Assembly (NCBI GenBank): GCA_018902795.1
Contig: JAHIQD010000001.1
Coordinates: forward strand, 62,001 to 126,000
Origin: Bacteroidota bacterium
Lineage (GTDB): Bacteria > Bacteroidota > Bacteroidia > Flavobacteriales > Weeksellaceae
DNA length: 64,000 nucleotides
Direction: 5' to 3'
Both the position numbers and the translations under genes were made by a program. Under the pieces are notes generated by a model. That model saw only the letters and a program-made list of their open reading frames with translations, did no database searches and was not told the DNA's origin. Shown piece after piece: positions 42,269 to 50,664 of the stretch. Position 1 is the stretch's first letter. The number at the start of each line of letters is the position of its first letter.

Positions 42269-43423
42269 TTAATTTTTAATAAACCGGACAGATTTGGTCT
42301 GACCTTCGACAGAAAGCATTAAAGTATAAACGCCATTAGAAAGATCTCTGACATCCACCTGATTTCCGTTGGTCACCGATTTTGCAACCGTTCTGCCGGA
42401 AGCATCAAGAATAACATACGCTGTATTTTTTACTGAACTGCCTTTGAACGTAAGGAAGTCTGAACTTGGATTAGGATAAACGACCAGTTCTGAAACGGAA
42501 ACATCCGCAAGACTCAAATTACTGGCAGAAGCAAGCCACATCACCGCATTGAGCAGCAACGGTTTATGATTGCCGTTCGCATCTCCTGTATAGCCATTAT
42601 AAAGGGTATTTCCCGAATTTCCTGTTCCGTCATCAGGAATCGAACTGTCGCCAAGTGCCACCACTTTTCCGGTTCCGTAAGTTGCTGTGGAAACCAGTGC
42701 ATTGGTGGTTCCGGAAGTTCCTGTCGTAAACATCAGGCCCTGAACCGAAGGGTTTTTCGAGGTGTTCAGCGTCATTGAAGTTCCATTGGAAAGCATGATC
42801 ATGGAAGGATTCCCCGCAGTTCCGTGTAAAACAGGATTCGTTGGAAGACTGGCAATATTGGTATAAGTTCCTGATAAATTCTTCAGGTCGAATGTAATTC
42901 CGAAAGGATTGGAAAGAACCGTGTTATTCGCCATCAGATCATTCCAGATCGCAGGAGAATCCCATCCATCGTTGTTTCTGTCACTGATGGTATGATCACT
43001 AATCATGAAAAGTCCGCCTCCGTTTTTCACAAAATTAACAATTGCATTGCTCTCTGCCACGGTAAATTTGGTATTGGGTTCGTCTACGATATATACTTTA
43101 TAGTTTGACAGATCCTGAGGATTGGTACTGTCGCCATAAGTGATCTTTCCGGACGCAGGAAGGGTTTCCAGAATATAATTGGGATTAATTTTCACCAGAT
43201 CCACTCCCCATGCGCTCAGCGCCCCTTTCCAGTAGGTTTCGGATGTTGAAGAATTGATACCACTCTGCGCGGGTGTGGGAGTCCGCTGTGCAGTTGTGCC
43301 ATCAGAATCGATAACCCAGTCAGCATTTCCGGCCATTTCCGCCTTCGTGTTATCAAATAGAATTTTTTGGGAACTGAACAGATTCAGACCAAAAAATAAA
43401 AGCAGTAAAGAAAACTTTTTCAT
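42269..43423 (-). CDS. T9SS-exported protein with GATase1-like domain
   Basis: A 384-aa secreted protein. The signal peptide runs to about residue 18 (LFSSQ). A central domain (about 20-290) has Rossmann-like strands and a YIVDEPN..FTVAESNAIVNFVKNGGGLFMISDH stretch, resembling ThuA/DUF4350-type class I glutamine-amidotransferase folds without an obvious catalytic Cys. The C-terminal type A sorting domain (about 310-384: VVYPNPSSDFLTF, LSNGVYTLMLSVEG, ending VRFIKN) sends it through the type IX secretion system. Monocistronic. Substrate unknown. Confidence 0.82.
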   Translation of the reverse strand: MKKFSLLLLFFGLNLFSSQKILFDNTKAEMAGNADWVIDSDGTTAQRTPTPAQSGINSSTSETYWKGALSAWGVDLVKINPNYILETLPASGKITYGDSTNPQDLSNYKVYIVDEPNTKFTVAESNAIVNFVKNGGGLFMISDHTISDRNNDGWDSPAIWNDLMANNTVLSNPFGITFDLKNLSGTYTNIASLPTNPVLHGTAGNPSMIMLSNGTSMTLNTSKNPSVQGLMFTTGTSGTTNALVSTATYGTGKVVALGDSSIPDDGTGNSGNTLYNGYTGDANGNHKPLLLNAVMWLASASNLSLADVSVSELVVYPNPSSDFLTFKGSSVKNTAYVILDASGRTVAKSVTNGNQVDVRDLSNGVYTLMLSVEGQTKSVRFIKN

Positions 43424-43699
43424 TATTTTTTTAAATTTAAGGATGCAAATGTAATTATATTCACCATAAACATTCTGAATTTTTAAAAAATTTTAACCTG
43501 ATTTTAATTTTCCTTAAAATTATATGGATGAATATTGGGAAAATCATATTTTAGAGAATGAATTTTTCCGGTTTCGGCAATCGTGCCGGAGCAACTGACG
43601 GGCTGTGCAGTACCCTTCATAAAGGACGGATATTTTTTTATGTATTTTTTACATTACAGTCCTTTTATTTATATATTTGACTGTATAAAATCCTTAACC
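43424..43699. other. Divergent spacer with one promoter box
   Basis: About 276 nt between divergent genes. A TATATTTG box at 43672-43679 precedes the plus-strand gene by 20 nt and marks its probable promoter. Because a promoter lies there, the longer in-frame extension from 43583 is unlikely to be translated. Confidence 0.4.
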
Positions 43700-44254
43700 A
43701 TGAAAACACTTCTATCTTTTGCCCTTTTTCTTTCTTTTACGCTATTCCATTCTCAGCTGAAAAAAGTTGGAGTGGTCGATTTTTACAACTGGACTTCCAA
43801 TGACGGTATGTATTATCAGTTTATCCTGGCAGCCGGAGAAGTAGAAGGCCTTAATGTAGAACAGCCGGCTGTGGTACGGGTACGCTACTCCAGAGATGGC
43901 GGGGTATCTTACAGCCTCGTGGAGTTTGATGCCACACTTAGGTTCATGACCGACAAAAACAATGCAGAAAACCTCATCGCTTATCTGAACGGCGCCTCCA
44001 CTGCCAAAATCATCGAGAATGCCACAGGCTACACTCCGGATAACTTCGTACTTTACTACACTAAAAGCGGTAATTTCATCAAGGGTTTTCAGGCAGATCA
44101 CACCGAAATGGCAAAAAGCGAAGTGGAATATGCCAAAGTCTTCATGACACCAAACAACACTGCTGAACAGCTGCGGAGCCTGATCCGCCTGTACTATAAA
44201 TCCACCGACCCGCTCTACCGCGACCTTATGGTATATGCGGCGCAGTATGACTAA
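43700..44254 (+). CDS. Hypothetical secreted protein
   Basis: A 184-aa protein with a signal peptide (about 1-19, TLFHSQ) and a compact beta-rich mature domain (LKKVGVVDFYNWTSNDG, VRVRYSRDGGVSYSLVEF). A helical C-terminal half follows (AEQLRSLIRLYYK). I recognise no family. The start at 43700 (MKTLLSF) is chosen because the upstream in-frame extension lacks sense and a TATATTTG promoter box lies 20 nt before this ATG. Monocistronic. Confidence 0.65.
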   Translation: MKTLLSFALFLSFTLFHSQLKKVGVVDFYNWTSNDGMYYQFILAAGEVEGLNVEQPAVVRVRYSRDGGVSYSLVEFDATLRFMTDKNNAENLIAYLNGASTAKIIENATGYTPDNFVLYYTKSGNFIKGFQADHTEMAKSEVEYAKVFMTPNNTAEQLRSLIRLYYKSTDPLYRDLMVYAAQYD

Positions 44255-44572
44255 ACTTGGACAACCTTAATTTTAAGTCTCACCTATTCGGAAAATCCGT
44301 TATATCTCTGTGTTCTCTGTAAAACCGCTGTGAACTCCGCGGTTAAAAATTCCACCACATAACATCTGATGATTTCATGCTATAAGTACAAAAACTGGTT
44401 GCTACCAGCGATTTTGGTATCCTTTGTGGCACCTTGGTGCTCTTTGTGGTTAAAATACCCGACGCTGCATCCTATGTACTCTCCATAAAACTGCCGTTTA
44501 CTCCATGGTTAAAAAAATGCAGCACTTTAAACACTCCCCTTAATACCGTCATAATTTCCTAATTTTACCGTC
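44255..44572. repeat. Intergenic spacer with three degenerate GGTTAAAA repeats
   Basis: Three related units of about 35-45 bp each end in GGTTAAAA: one ends near 44347, one (CTTTGTGGTTAAAAT) near 44456, one (CTCCATGGTTAAAA) near 44514. Units 1 and 3 align over about 44 bases (CTCTGT..CTCTGTAAAACCGC..ACTCCGCGGTTAAAAA). This CTTTGTGGTTAAA-like motif is, to my knowledge, a recurrent intergenic sequence in flavobacteria. No gene seen. Confidence 0.5.
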
Positions 44573-44953
44573 ATGCTTCGTCAGTTAAAAGAAAAGGTAA
44601 GAAAACTAAAACAGGAAACCGTTCCCATCTATTATGCGCTGTTTGACAGGCGCACGCCACTGTCAGCAAAATTCCTGGCCGCCCTTACGGTAACCTACCT
44701 GCTGAGTCCCATTGATCTTATTCCTGATTTCATCCCGGTTCTGGGCCTGCTCGATGACCTGATTATTGTTCCGCTGCTCATCACCGCTACCCTGAAACTG
44801 ATTCCGCAATATGTGCTCGACGACATTAAAAGTAAAATAGACAGTAAAGAAAGACTGCCCACGAAATGGTATTATGCATTGCCGGTTGTTCTGCTGTACG
44901 GCTATCTGCTTTTTGTGCTCTTCGGGTACGCACGTCATTGGTTTGATTTCTGA
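44573..44953 (+). CDS. DUF1232 (YkvA-like) membrane protein
   Basis: A 126-aa protein with an N-terminal basic helix and the DUF1232 core LLSPIDLIPDFIPVLGLLDDLIIV (signature PIDLIPDFIPVLG within about 42-60). Flanking hydrophobic segments and a C-terminal TM helix (about 101-120) follow. It is short, as usual for the family, and probably sits in the inner membrane. Function unknown. Transcribed alone. Confidence 0.88.
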   Translation: MLRQLKEKVRKLKQETVPIYYALFDRRTPLSAKFLAALTVTYLLSPIDLIPDFIPVLGLLDDLIIVPLLITATLKLIPQYVLDDIKSKIDSKERLPTKWYYALPVVLLYGYLLFVLFGYARHWFDF

Positions 44954-45113
44954 AAACCTAAACACCATAACCGGCTGGTTAATCGTCCTGTCAAGTTTTA
45001 GATTCATCGTCTTTAAGGTAACCTGCATTTTTTTTGATAATCCTGTAACAAAAAAATCAGCAGCGCTACCAATCGCAGTAAGAAATCAAAAAAACTAATA
45101 ACCATTTATTGAC

Positions 45114-46028
45114 ATGAACACCAGACTTCTCACTGCAGTATATATTATACTGGCTCAGTTATTTTTCGCGCAGACGCTTTCTGAAAAAGCAGAAACTTCA
45201 ACTCCTTTTTTCACTCAGACTTCCGACGGCACGAAGCTTTTCACGAAAGTTTCCGGAACCGGTGATCTTTGTATCTATGTTCACGGCGGTCCCGGGATGT
45301 GGAGCGATTCCTTCGAAAACCTCAAAGGTAAAAATCTCGAAAGCCGCCTTAAAATGGTGTATTACGACCAGCGCGGCAGTGGGCGGTCAGGTGCGTCGTT
45401 GACGAATGATTATTCCGTAAACAGAATGGTGGAAGACATCGAAGATATCCGCAAAAAGCTGGGTGCCGGGAAAGTGTATCTCATGTCGCACTCCTTCGGT
45501 GGGATTATTGCGACGGCTTACGCGGCGAAATACGGCAGTCATCTTAAAGGCCTGATTCTGGTCAGCAGTACACTCTATCTGAATGATTCGGTGATGGGCC
45601 AGGTTGCGTATGCCAATGAACTGACGGGAAGTAAAATTGAAATAAAAGAAGGACAGTATATGCCGGCCCTCGGGGAAGCGATGGGAAAACTGAATGAAAA
45701 AGGACAGATGTATAAACTGCTTACCGACAGTCAGGAAAATATGAACACTCTGGATAAGATCGATGAGAAGAGACCGGAAGAAAACGGTTTCAGAAATAAC
45801 GTCTGGAACATCAGTGAATATTACGGTGATTTCACCAAACTTACACCGGATATAAAAGTTCCCGTTTTGGTCATTAGCGGAACGCAGGATCACGCCGTCG
45901 GTCCGCAGCACTATAAACTGTTTAAATTCCCAAAACAGAAAGTGGTACAGATCAAGGGCGGACATTTGCTGTATTACGAAAACAATGATGAGTTTGTAAA
46001 GAGTGTATTTTCATTCATCAGAAAATAA
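45114..46028 (+). CDS. Secreted alpha/beta hydrolase, proline iminopeptidase-like
   Basis: A 304-aa alpha/beta hydrolase with a signal peptide (about 1-19, AQLFFAQ). The oxyanion segment is VHGGPGMWSD, followed by YYDQRGSGRSG, both typical of proline iminopeptidase/S33 peptidases. The nucleophile elbow is SHSFGG (Ser in GxSxG-like SHSFG). The acid is near VISGTQDHAVG, and the catalytic His is in IKGGHLLYYE. It is likely a periplasmic peptidase or esterase; substrate undefined. A GNAT gene follows after 19 nt on the same strand. Confidence 0.85.
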   Translation: MNTRLLTAVYIILAQLFFAQTLSEKAETSTPFFTQTSDGTKLFTKVSGTGDLCIYVHGGPGMWSDSFENLKGKNLESRLKMVYYDQRGSGRSGASLTNDYSVNRMVEDIEDIRKKLGAGKVYLMSHSFGGIIATAYAAKYGSHLKGLILVSSTLYLNDSVMGQVAYANELTGSKIEIKEGQYMPALGEAMGKLNEKGQMYKLLTDSQENMNTLDKIDEKRPEENGFRNNVWNISEYYGDFTKLTPDIKVPVLVISGTQDHAVGPQHYKLFKFPKQKVVQIKGGHLLYYENNDEFVKSVFSFIRK

Positions 46029-46047
46029 GCCGCCAAATCTTCACTGA

Positions 46048-46917
46048 ATGGAAATAAAATCACTTGATGGCATCGGCTATGAAACGGTTTTCAAGGCCTT
46101 TAATGAAGCCTTTGCTGAGTATGAAATGCAGCTCAATGCAGATGAACTGAAGAGCATGCTCATCCGCTGTGGGTACAAACCCGAATTATCTTTCGCAGCC
46201 TTTGAAGGTGAAAAGATTGTCGCCTTTACCCTGAACGGTACCGGAGATTTCAACGGTCTGAAGACTGCTTACGATACCGGAACCGGAACGCTGAAAAGCC
46301 ACAGAGGACAAGGTCTTGCCGGCAAAATATTCGAACACTCGATCCCGTATCTTCAGCATGCAGGTATTTCACAATATCTGCTGGAGGTGCTGCAGCATAA
46401 TACAGCGGCGGTTTCGGTATATGAAAAAGCAGGCTTTAAGATCACCCGAGAATTCAATTATTTCAGCTGGAACAACGAAGCGGTGAAAGCAGCTTTAGGA
46501 GATACCGCTGGGAAATTTCAAATTAAACCGGTAACCGACCTTTTGCCTGAAAAGATGACGGAATTCCAGGACTTTGAGCCTTCCTGGCAGAATAGTTTTC
46601 AGTCGGTCGACCGCGCTCAGGAAGATTTTGTGTATCTGGGCGCCTACGACGGCGAACAGCTGGTGGGCTACTGTATTTTTGAGCCGCTTTCGGGAGACCT
46701 TACCCAAATTGCTGTTCATAAAGATCTCCGCAGAAGAGGCGCGGGTTCTTTATTACTCCAGGAAATTACAAAACTGAACAGCAATCCGCGGGCAAAACTC
46801 ATCAATGCTGAAGTGAACTGTACCTCAATCCTTCACTTTCTGAAGTCTAAAAATATTGAGCTTACCGGAAAACAGTACGAGATGGTAAAGGAATTACAGG
46901 GTTTTAAACACCTTTAA
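46048..46917 (+). CDS. GNAT N-acetyltransferase with two GNAT domains
   Basis: A 289-aa cytoplasmic protein containing two GNAT folds in tandem. The N-terminal domain (about 1-140) has the acetyl-CoA loop in SHRGQGLAGKIFEH and a VYEKAGFKITREF C-terminal strand. The second (about 150-285) has the pyrophosphate loop HKDLRRRGAGSLLLQE. The first domain may be catalytic and the second structural, or the reverse. The acceptor is unknown. It follows the alpha/beta hydrolase by 19 nt and is closed by a terminator. Confidence 0.85.
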   Translation: MEIKSLDGIGYETVFKAFNEAFAEYEMQLNADELKSMLIRCGYKPELSFAAFEGEKIVAFTLNGTGDFNGLKTAYDTGTGTLKSHRGQGLAGKIFEHSIPYLQHAGISQYLLEVLQHNTAAVSVYEKAGFKITREFNYFSWNNEAVKAALGDTAGKFQIKPVTDLLPEKMTEFQDFEPSWQNSFQSVDRAQEDFVYLGAYDGEQLVGYCIFEPLSGDLTQIAVHKDLRRRGAGSLLLQEITKLNSNPRAKLINAEVNCTSILHFLKSKNIELTGKQYEMVKELQGFKHL

Positions 46918-46943
46918 AATCTTCAATTCATGATCAGGAAATG

Positions 46944-46971
46944 AGGCTCAGCATTTTCGCTGGGCTTTTTT
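46944..46971 (+). terminator. Terminator after the GNAT gene
   Basis: GCTCAGC and GCTGGGC pair (one G-U) around ATTTTC, followed by six T residues, 30 nt after the stop codon. Confidence 0.7.
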
Positions 46972-47055
46972 GTGGCAGGTATAAAGAAAAATATTCCGGA
47001 GCGGAATAAACTTCAGCCATCTGTTCCCAGGCAGCTGGTATTTCAATAACCAAAG

Positions 47056-47090
47056 ACCTCCTTTAATCATTTTAAAGGAGGTTTTGTTTT
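47056..47090. terminator. Terminator-like hairpin between convergent genes
   Basis: An 11-bp perfect stem (ACCTCCTTTAA with TTAAAGGAGGT, loop TCATT) is followed by TTTGTTTT. Convergent genes lie on both sides; it probably serves the plus strand and could also stop readthrough from the GH13 gene. Confidence 0.7.
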
Positions 47091-47188
47091 CATAAACTCA
47101 ATCTTTTACGGGTTAAAAGCTACCCTATCTGAAAAACTTTATCTGATGTCATCGGAAAGTTATTGAGATATAGGTTTCAATGAACGGC

Positions 47189-49045
47189 TTAGCGGTCAGT
47201 TTCAATCTCCAGGATCATGGCAGTTGCGGCAGGGATTTTCAGGGTATTTTCAAAACTAAACTCCTGATCTGTAATAATATCCCTGGCTTTGAACTGAGTT
47301 GGGACCGCTTCGTGATACCGTTGTAAATCAATGGTGACTTCTTCTTCATTTTTATTGAGCAAAACCATAACCTGCTGTTGGTCATTGTACCGGAAATAGA
47401 TATAGACATTGTTTTTTTGGGGAGCGTAGTGAAGAAATTTTCCGTTGGTAACAGCGGAGTTGGTTTTTCGCCAATTCAGTAATTTCGAGAAGTAGGCCTT
47501 TCCTTCTTTTTCGTCGGTAGATAAACCCTTTTCTGTGAGGGTGTTTTTAGCATCTGTTTTCCAGCCGCCATAAAAGTCGCCTCGTCGCTGTCCGTCGCTT
47601 CCTGCCTTTTCATTAGTCATCAGTACTTCAGTTCCGTAGAAAAACTGTGGAATTCCCCGCATGGTCATATACATCGCAATTCCGAGTTTCCAGTGTGAAA
47701 AGTTTTTGTTGATCCGGGAATAGAAACGGTCAATATCATGGTTGTCGGGAAAAATGAGCTGATCATCGGGATGAGGATAGAAAAAATCTAAAGCTACGCC
47801 CTGATAGACATCGCGCCACGGCGAATACCAATCATCCGTTCTGTTGAGGCTGGTTACGATATTGTCCGTCAAAGAAAAGTCCATCACAGTGGGTAAGTAC
47901 GATTGGTAACCATCGCTGTTTATTTTGTCTTTTTGCCAGTAGGCGTTTTGAGCAGGAATTCTGGTCATTTCTTCACCTACGATATTCATATTCGGATATT
48001 CATCAATGATGGTTTTAGTCCAGACGGAAAGGAAATCTTTGTCCGCATAAGAAAAGGTGTCTTCTCTAAGTCCCGAAATCCCCGCATATTCTACCCACCA
48101 AATGGTGTTCTGAATGAGGTATTTTGCGACCAAAGGGTTTTTCTGGTTAAGATCAGCCATGTGATCATCAAACCATCCATCGGTGTATTCTTTTTTATCA
48201 ATTTCGGTAGCGTAGAGATCATTAACTGTTGATTTCAGATGATTGGTCCGGGTATGGGTGTCGGAGAAGTTAAGCCAGTCTTCAGAGGGCAGATCTTTCA
48301 CGAAATAATATTCGTTTCCGCAATGATTGAGGATGACGTCCCAAATGATTCCGATGTTTCTCTTTTTCGCTTCATGAGATAGCTTTTTGAAATCTTCATT
48401 GGTCCCAAAACGGGAATCTATTTTGTATAAATCAGTCGCCGCATAGCCGTGATATGAGTATTCCGGCTGGTTGTTTTCTGTTAAAGGGGTGTTCCATATT
48501 TGGGTAAAACCCAGCGACTGTATATAATCTAAATGATTAATAACGCCCTGAATATCGCCTCCGTGTCTTTTATCTTCAATGCTTCTGCTGACGGTTTTTT
48601 CATTCATCGTCGGAATCACGTCGTTATTTGGGTTTCCATTGGCGAAACGGTCGGGTACAATAAGGTAAATGGCATCTTTCTGAGAGAAACTTTCACGGTT
48701 AGCACTTTCTTTTTCCCTTTCCAGCAATGGGAATTTCTGAGTGATTTTCTTCCCGTTCTCTTTAAAGAAATCAATGGTAAGAATACCGGGTTTGGCGTTG
48801 TCGGAAATATTAAGTGTTACAAAGAGGTAATTGGGATTTTCCACTTTTTTAGATTCTCCAAGCTGAACGCCGGGATAGGAGATTTTAGGTTCCAGATTAG
48901 AAATGTCTTTTCCGTAAACGAGCAGGGTGATGGTATTGTATTTCATCCCGATCCACCAGTTGGCAGGTTCTATTCTTTCGATTTTCTGGGAGTAAAAAAG
49001 TGTTGAAAGTAAAAGAGCAACAAATAAGGGAATTGTTTTTTTCAT
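47189..49045 (-). CDS. Secreted GH13 alpha-glucan hydrolase (cyclomaltodextrinase/neopullulanase-like)
   Basis: A 618-aa exported enzyme with a signal peptide (about 1-20, LFYSQ) and an N-terminal beta domain (about 22-110, EPANWWIGM) as in cyclomaltodextrinases. The GH13 (beta/alpha)8 catalytic domain has VILNHCG, the nucleophile Asp in GLREDTFSY, the acid Glu in VGEEM and the stabilising DNHD. A C-terminal beta domain follows (about 530-618). It should hydrolyse starch, pullulan or maltodextrins in the periplasm or outside, feeding intracellular phosphorylase. Substrate details are not certain. Transcribed alone. Confidence 0.9.
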   Translation of the reverse strand: MKKTIPLFVALLLSTLFYSQKIERIEPANWWIGMKYNTITLLVYGKDISNLEPKISYPGVQLGESKKVENPNYLFVTLNISDNAKPGILTIDFFKENGKKITQKFPLLEREKESANRESFSQKDAIYLIVPDRFANGNPNNDVIPTMNEKTVSRSIEDKRHGGDIQGVINHLDYIQSLGFTQIWNTPLTENNQPEYSYHGYAATDLYKIDSRFGTNEDFKKLSHEAKKRNIGIIWDVILNHCGNEYYFVKDLPSEDWLNFSDTHTRTNHLKSTVNDLYATEIDKKEYTDGWFDDHMADLNQKNPLVAKYLIQNTIWWVEYAGISGLREDTFSYADKDFLSVWTKTIIDEYPNMNIVGEEMTRIPAQNAYWQKDKINSDGYQSYLPTVMDFSLTDNIVTSLNRTDDWYSPWRDVYQGVALDFFYPHPDDQLIFPDNHDIDRFYSRINKNFSHWKLGIAMYMTMRGIPQFFYGTEVLMTNEKAGSDGQRRGDFYGGWKTDAKNTLTEKGLSTDEKEGKAYFSKLLNWRKTNSAVTNGKFLHYAPQKNNVYIYFRYNDQQQVMVLLNKNEEEVTIDLQRYHEAVPTQFKARDIITDQEFSFENTLKIPAATAMILEIETDR

Positions 49046-49262
49046 AATCGGTAGTAAATGTTTTTTGATGGAAGTAATCTTTCATGCTTTTTATCATGAG
49101 TTTACTGAACAAAAATATTTCATAAAACCTAATGCTGAAAGCACCCGGTACATACAGCAACCCATGAGGGACGAACAGCAGGATGTACGGCGAAAGATTT
49201 TATTCAAGAATAAAACACTATTTTTGAATAAAGGATTTCCTCAGGATTTAAACATTATTTAA

Positions 49263-50057
49263 ATGAACATTACCCAGTGCAGGCTTACCAACCATTTTTT
49301 ATACTGGATGCTGTTTGTACTGTTTTGGAGTTTTGTATGGGGTCTGTCTGATTATGATTTTCTCAGAAATATGCTCATTCAGATATTCTGTCTTCCTTCC
49401 AGGATGCTTTTGGTTTATATCAGTCTGTATTTTCTGTACCCAATGTTCTTTCTGAAAAAGAAATACCTTCCGTTCGCCCTTTACTACAGTTTATTGGTAC
49501 TGTTTATAAGTGTACTTATTCAGCGGCCATTTATGATGTATTATATTCAGCCTCATTACATCCCCGGATATCAGAGCAACCACTTTTTTGAACCCTCAGA
49601 AATAATGAACACCGCACTGGATATTAACATCGCAGCCATTATTCCGTTAGGGTATACCATTTTGAAATCATTGGAAAGAGTGAACCGCGATAATTCCGTG
49701 CTTACGGAGCAGAATAACCTTTTGAAAACCGCCAAAGACCAGCATATCATCGAACTTAAAATTGACAAGTCAGTATATAAAATTCCTGTTGCTGATATTG
49801 AATACATTGAAAGCCAAAGAAATAATGTGAGGATTAAATTGATCGGTTCGGAACTGGTCGCGAGACAAAATATATCCTCACTTCAGGATCTGCTTCCGAA
49901 AGAACATTTCGTAAGAGTTCACCGCTCCTTTATCATCAACAGAAGCCGGATAACCGCTTATTCAGCAAGTAAAATAGCGCTCAGCGATGTTACCGTCCCC
50001 ATTGGCCGAAGCTATAAAGAAGCTGTTCTGAACAGTTTAGGGAGTGCTGGATCCTAA
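49263..50057 (+). CDS. Membrane-anchored LytTR DNA-binding regulator
   Basis: A 264-aa protein joining three to four N-terminal TM helices (about 12-28, 37-58, 70-88, 119-135) to a short coiled coil and a C-terminal LytTR DNA-binding domain (about 160-262: IEYIESQRNNVRIK, FVRVHRSFIINRSRI). No receiver or kinase domain is present, so it may sense through the membrane part directly. The TM part is like that of Bacteroidota LytS-type kinases. About 150 nt further is a receiver-like protein. Target genes unknown. Confidence 0.85.
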   Translation: MNITQCRLTNHFLYWMLFVLFWSFVWGLSDYDFLRNMLIQIFCLPSRMLLVYISLYFLYPMFFLKKKYLPFALYYSLLVLFISVLIQRPFMMYYIQPHYIPGYQSNHFFEPSEIMNTALDINIAAIIPLGYTILKSLERVNRDNSVLTEQNNLLKTAKDQHIIELKIDKSVYKIPVADIEYIESQRNNVRIKLIGSELVARQNISSLQDLLPKEHFVRVHRSFIINRSRITAYSASKIALSDVTVPIGRSYKEAVLNSLGSAGS

Positions 50058-50090
50058 TATATCCAATTCATTTTTGCTTCACTTCGGTTT

Positions 50091-50119
50091 TACCGCTACC
50101 CAAAAGTCTTTTCGCGAGG
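50091..50119 (-). repeat. Possible decayed REP element
   Basis: TACCGCTACC..TTTTCGCGAGG resembles the inverted REP copy b with several mismatches (shared CCGCT.CC, TTTCGCG and GG). The hairpin part would be AAAAG/CTTTT. Speculative. Confidence 0.2.
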
Positions 50120-50215
50120 CTTATTGTTGATGATCACTGATTTTTCAAAATATTCTCAAAATTTTAAGGACTGGCATGTTTTTTTATTACAGTTCATAAC
50201 TAACTGAAAATGATT

Positions 50216-50515
50216 ATGAAAAGCAAGATCCTTATCCTCGACAATAAAATATATTCCCTCTCTAAAATTTCCAATTTTCTCAAGCAGAAAAAGTTTGAGG
50301 TGGTGAAGCCAACGGAAACGCAAAGTGTGTTCAATATCTGTTCAAAGGCAGACGTCGACGCGGTGATCATTGATTTGCGGCTTTTCGGCGAAAAATCCGC
50401 TGTTTTCATCAGGAATTTAAAAGAAAATGTACTGCCGGAACACGTCAAATTAATTACCATTTCCGATCATACTTCTCCCCGTCAGATCTTTGATAAAATC
50501 ACACTGGATACCTGA
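50216..50515 (+). CDS. Truncated receiver-like protein
   Basis: A 99-aa protein (starting MKSKILILD; an in-frame ATG two codons upstream exists) resembling the first two thirds of a response-regulator receiver: a beta1 strand ILILDN, an alpha1 region, then AVIIDLRLFG with an Asp at the phospho-acceptor position. The second acidic-pocket residue reads Asn, and the Thr/Lys and output domain are missing because the chain ends at DTS. It is either a degenerate stand-alone receiver or a decayed gene. It lies behind the LytTR regulator gene. Confidence 0.6.
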   Translation: MKSKILILDNKIYSLSKISNFLKQKKFEVVKPTETQSVFNICSKADVDAVIIDLRLFGEKSAVFIRNLKENVLPEHVKLITISDHTSPRQIFDKITLDT

Positions 50516-50664
50516 TAGTAAAAGCGCCTGCCACAAAGAGGGAAAGATTCCCGGAGACGGGGCATGACCAAAGGAAAGTCTTTTAAGATAGTATTATTGT
50601 TTCTCTACTCACTCTTGATTCGTTCCCGATATTCTCCCTATTTTAGCGGTCTTAAAACTCTATT

